This document shows, piece after piece, positions 63,125-64,000 of a stretch of DNA of 64,000 nt. The position numbers and the translations under genes are program-made. The notes beneath the pieces are model-generated. The model was not told the origin of the DNA and ran no database searches. It saw only the letters and a program-made list of their open reading frames with translations. Numbering within the stretch: the stretch's first letter is position 1; each line of letters opens with the position of its first letter. The stretch is from Prescottella defluvii (GTDB lineage Bacteria; Actinomycetota; Actinomycetes; Mycobacteriales; Mycobacteriaceae), in assembly GCA_029690005.1 (NCBI GenBank), contig CP121458.1:434001-498000 (forward strand), given 5' to 3'.

Positions 63125-64000
63125 GCGTTCTCCTCTCCGCGGCGCAGCCGCTCCAGCCACGCGGTGTCGTCGGCGTCGGGCATCGGGGCCCCGCCACCCG
63201 GGACGGTCGACGGCCACGACCCGAGGAAGCGGACGTCGCTGAAGCGGTGCAGCGCCTTGAGCGCCTCCGCCACCAGCCCGTCGTCGATGTGCCCGACGCA
63301 GTCCAGGTGGAACAGATAGGTGCCGAATTCCTTGCGCGTGGGCCGGGATTCGATGCGGGTGAGGTCGATGCCCCGGGTCGCGAACTCCGTCATCGCGCGG
63401 ACCAGCGAGCCGGGCACGTTGTCGAGGTGCAGCACGACGCTGGTGCGGTCGTTGCCGGTCCGGGCGGGCGCGGACTGCGGCTTCGTCACCAGCACGAAGC
63501 GGGTGCGCGCGCCCTCGTAGTCGGCGACGCCCGAGGCCAGCGCGACGAGTCCGAGCCGCTCCCCCGCCAGCGCGGTGGCCACGCCGGCGTCGGCGACACC
63601 GGCCGCAACGTCCTCTGCCGCACCGGCATTCGACGACGCCGGCTCGACGCGGGCGTTGGGCAGGTGGGTGTCGAGCCAGCCCTGCACCTGGGCGGTCGCG
63701 ACCGGATAGGCGCGGACGGTGCGGACGTCGTCGAGCGTCGCGCCCGGACGTCCGACGATCGTGAAGGACACCTCGAGTTCGGTCTCGGCCATGATCTGCA
63801 GCCGATCGCCGAGGGCGAGCGCGTCCATGGTGGGACGAATCGACCCTTCGACCGAGCTCTCGATCGGGACCACCGCGCCGTCGGCCTCGCCCCGACGCAC
63901 CATCTCCAACGCGGCGGGCTGGCTCGCGGCCGCCACCCGCTCGACGTCGCCGTCGAACGTGCCGGCCGCCTCGAGCTGGGCGAGGGCCATCTCGGTGAAG
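63121..64000 (-). CDS. pheA: Prephenate dehydratase (5' end outside window)
   Basis: The C-terminal 290 or so residues of the enzyme that makes phenylpyruvate from prephenate in phenylalanine synthesis. The frame runs off the right edge, so the start is missing. The catalytic domain shows GAVVPIESSVEGSIRPTMDA, and the ESRPTRKEFGTYLFHLD motif marks the C-terminal ACT domain that binds phenylalanine for feedback control, preceded by LHLDNVPGSLVRAMTEFATR. The acidic tail ends WLERLRRGEENA. It is the upstream gene of a two-gene unit with the histidine phosphatase. Confidence 0.94.
   Translation of the reverse strand, partial: FTEMALAQLEAAGTFDGDVERVAAASQPAALEMVRRGEADGAVVPIESSVEGSIRPTMDALALGDRLQIMAETELEVSFTIVGRPGATLDDVRTVRAYPVATAQVQGWLDTHLPNARVEPASSNAGAAEDVAAGVADAGVATALAGERLGLVALASGVADYEGARTRFVLVTKPQSAPARTGNDRTSVVLHLDNVPGSLVRAMTEFATRGIDLTRIESRPTRKEFGTYLFHLDCVGHIDDGLVAEALKALHRFSDVRFLGSWPSTVPGGGAPMPDADDTAWLERLRRGEENA

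Overview
The window looks like a chromosomal segment of a mycolic-acid-containing actinomycete, most likely Rhodococcus or the equi/Prescottella group. The evidence is high GC content, an accD4–pks13–fadD32 mycolate condensation operon, antigen-85-type mycolyltransferases and a complete set of galactofuran/arabinan genes. The gene order follows Mycobacterium tuberculosis Rv3799c–Rv3816c, and then Rv3834c–Rv3838c. These assignments come from recognising protein motifs and remembered synteny. No database search was run.

Region 1 (1–29.5 kb) is the cell-envelope locus. Nearly everything is on the minus strand. In order of coordinates it holds: accD4, pks13 and fadD32 (mycolate condensation); an F420-type LLM oxidoreductase; a Culp6-like cutinase and a small lipoprotein; two mycolyltransferases, one carrying C-terminal LGFP repeats; aftB, ubiA, a PAP2 phosphatase, glfT2 and glf as a tightly overlapping operon for arabinogalactan; a TipA-like MerR regulator; a SpoIID/LytB-domain secreted protein; a plus-strand peptidoglycan amidase with an LGFP-type C-terminus; a HAD phosphatase and a PlsC acyltransferase.

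Region 2 (29.6–55.6 kb) is the unusual part: ten tandem, same-strand genes for secreted proteins built from 2 to 12 bacterial Ig-like domains of about 90–95 residues. Each has a Sec signal peptide and one of three kinds of N-terminal head. Most end in a distinctive last Ig domain, and all ten end in a short Gly/Ser/Leu tail (such as GSLGSLGS...FGS). Nearly every gene is followed by its own hairpin terminator. Three share a dyad plus -10 motif upstream, with weaker versions at two others. DNA-level tandem duplications and mosaic members show that the array is evolving by recombination. I regard it as the best candidate for an undescribed surface system.

Region 3 (56.1–64 kb) returns to conserved synteny: a PaaI-type thioesterase, serS, an ankyrin protein, a septum-formation-family membrane protein, a small zinc metallopeptidase, a phosphoglycerate-mutase-like phosphatase and pheA (cut by the window edge). 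A compact PE–PPE–EspG trio is inserted, with no type VII secretion core genes nearby.

Sequence quality matters here. Many well-known genes (accD4, pks13, fadD32, aftB, glf, plsC, serS, PPE, espG and several Ig genes) are interrupted by single-base indels, mostly one base missing from a G or C run. Restoring the base recovers the family sequence. I treat these as sequencing or assembly errors and annotate the genes as whole. Three copies of a palindromic element of about 50 bp sit at gene 3' ends.
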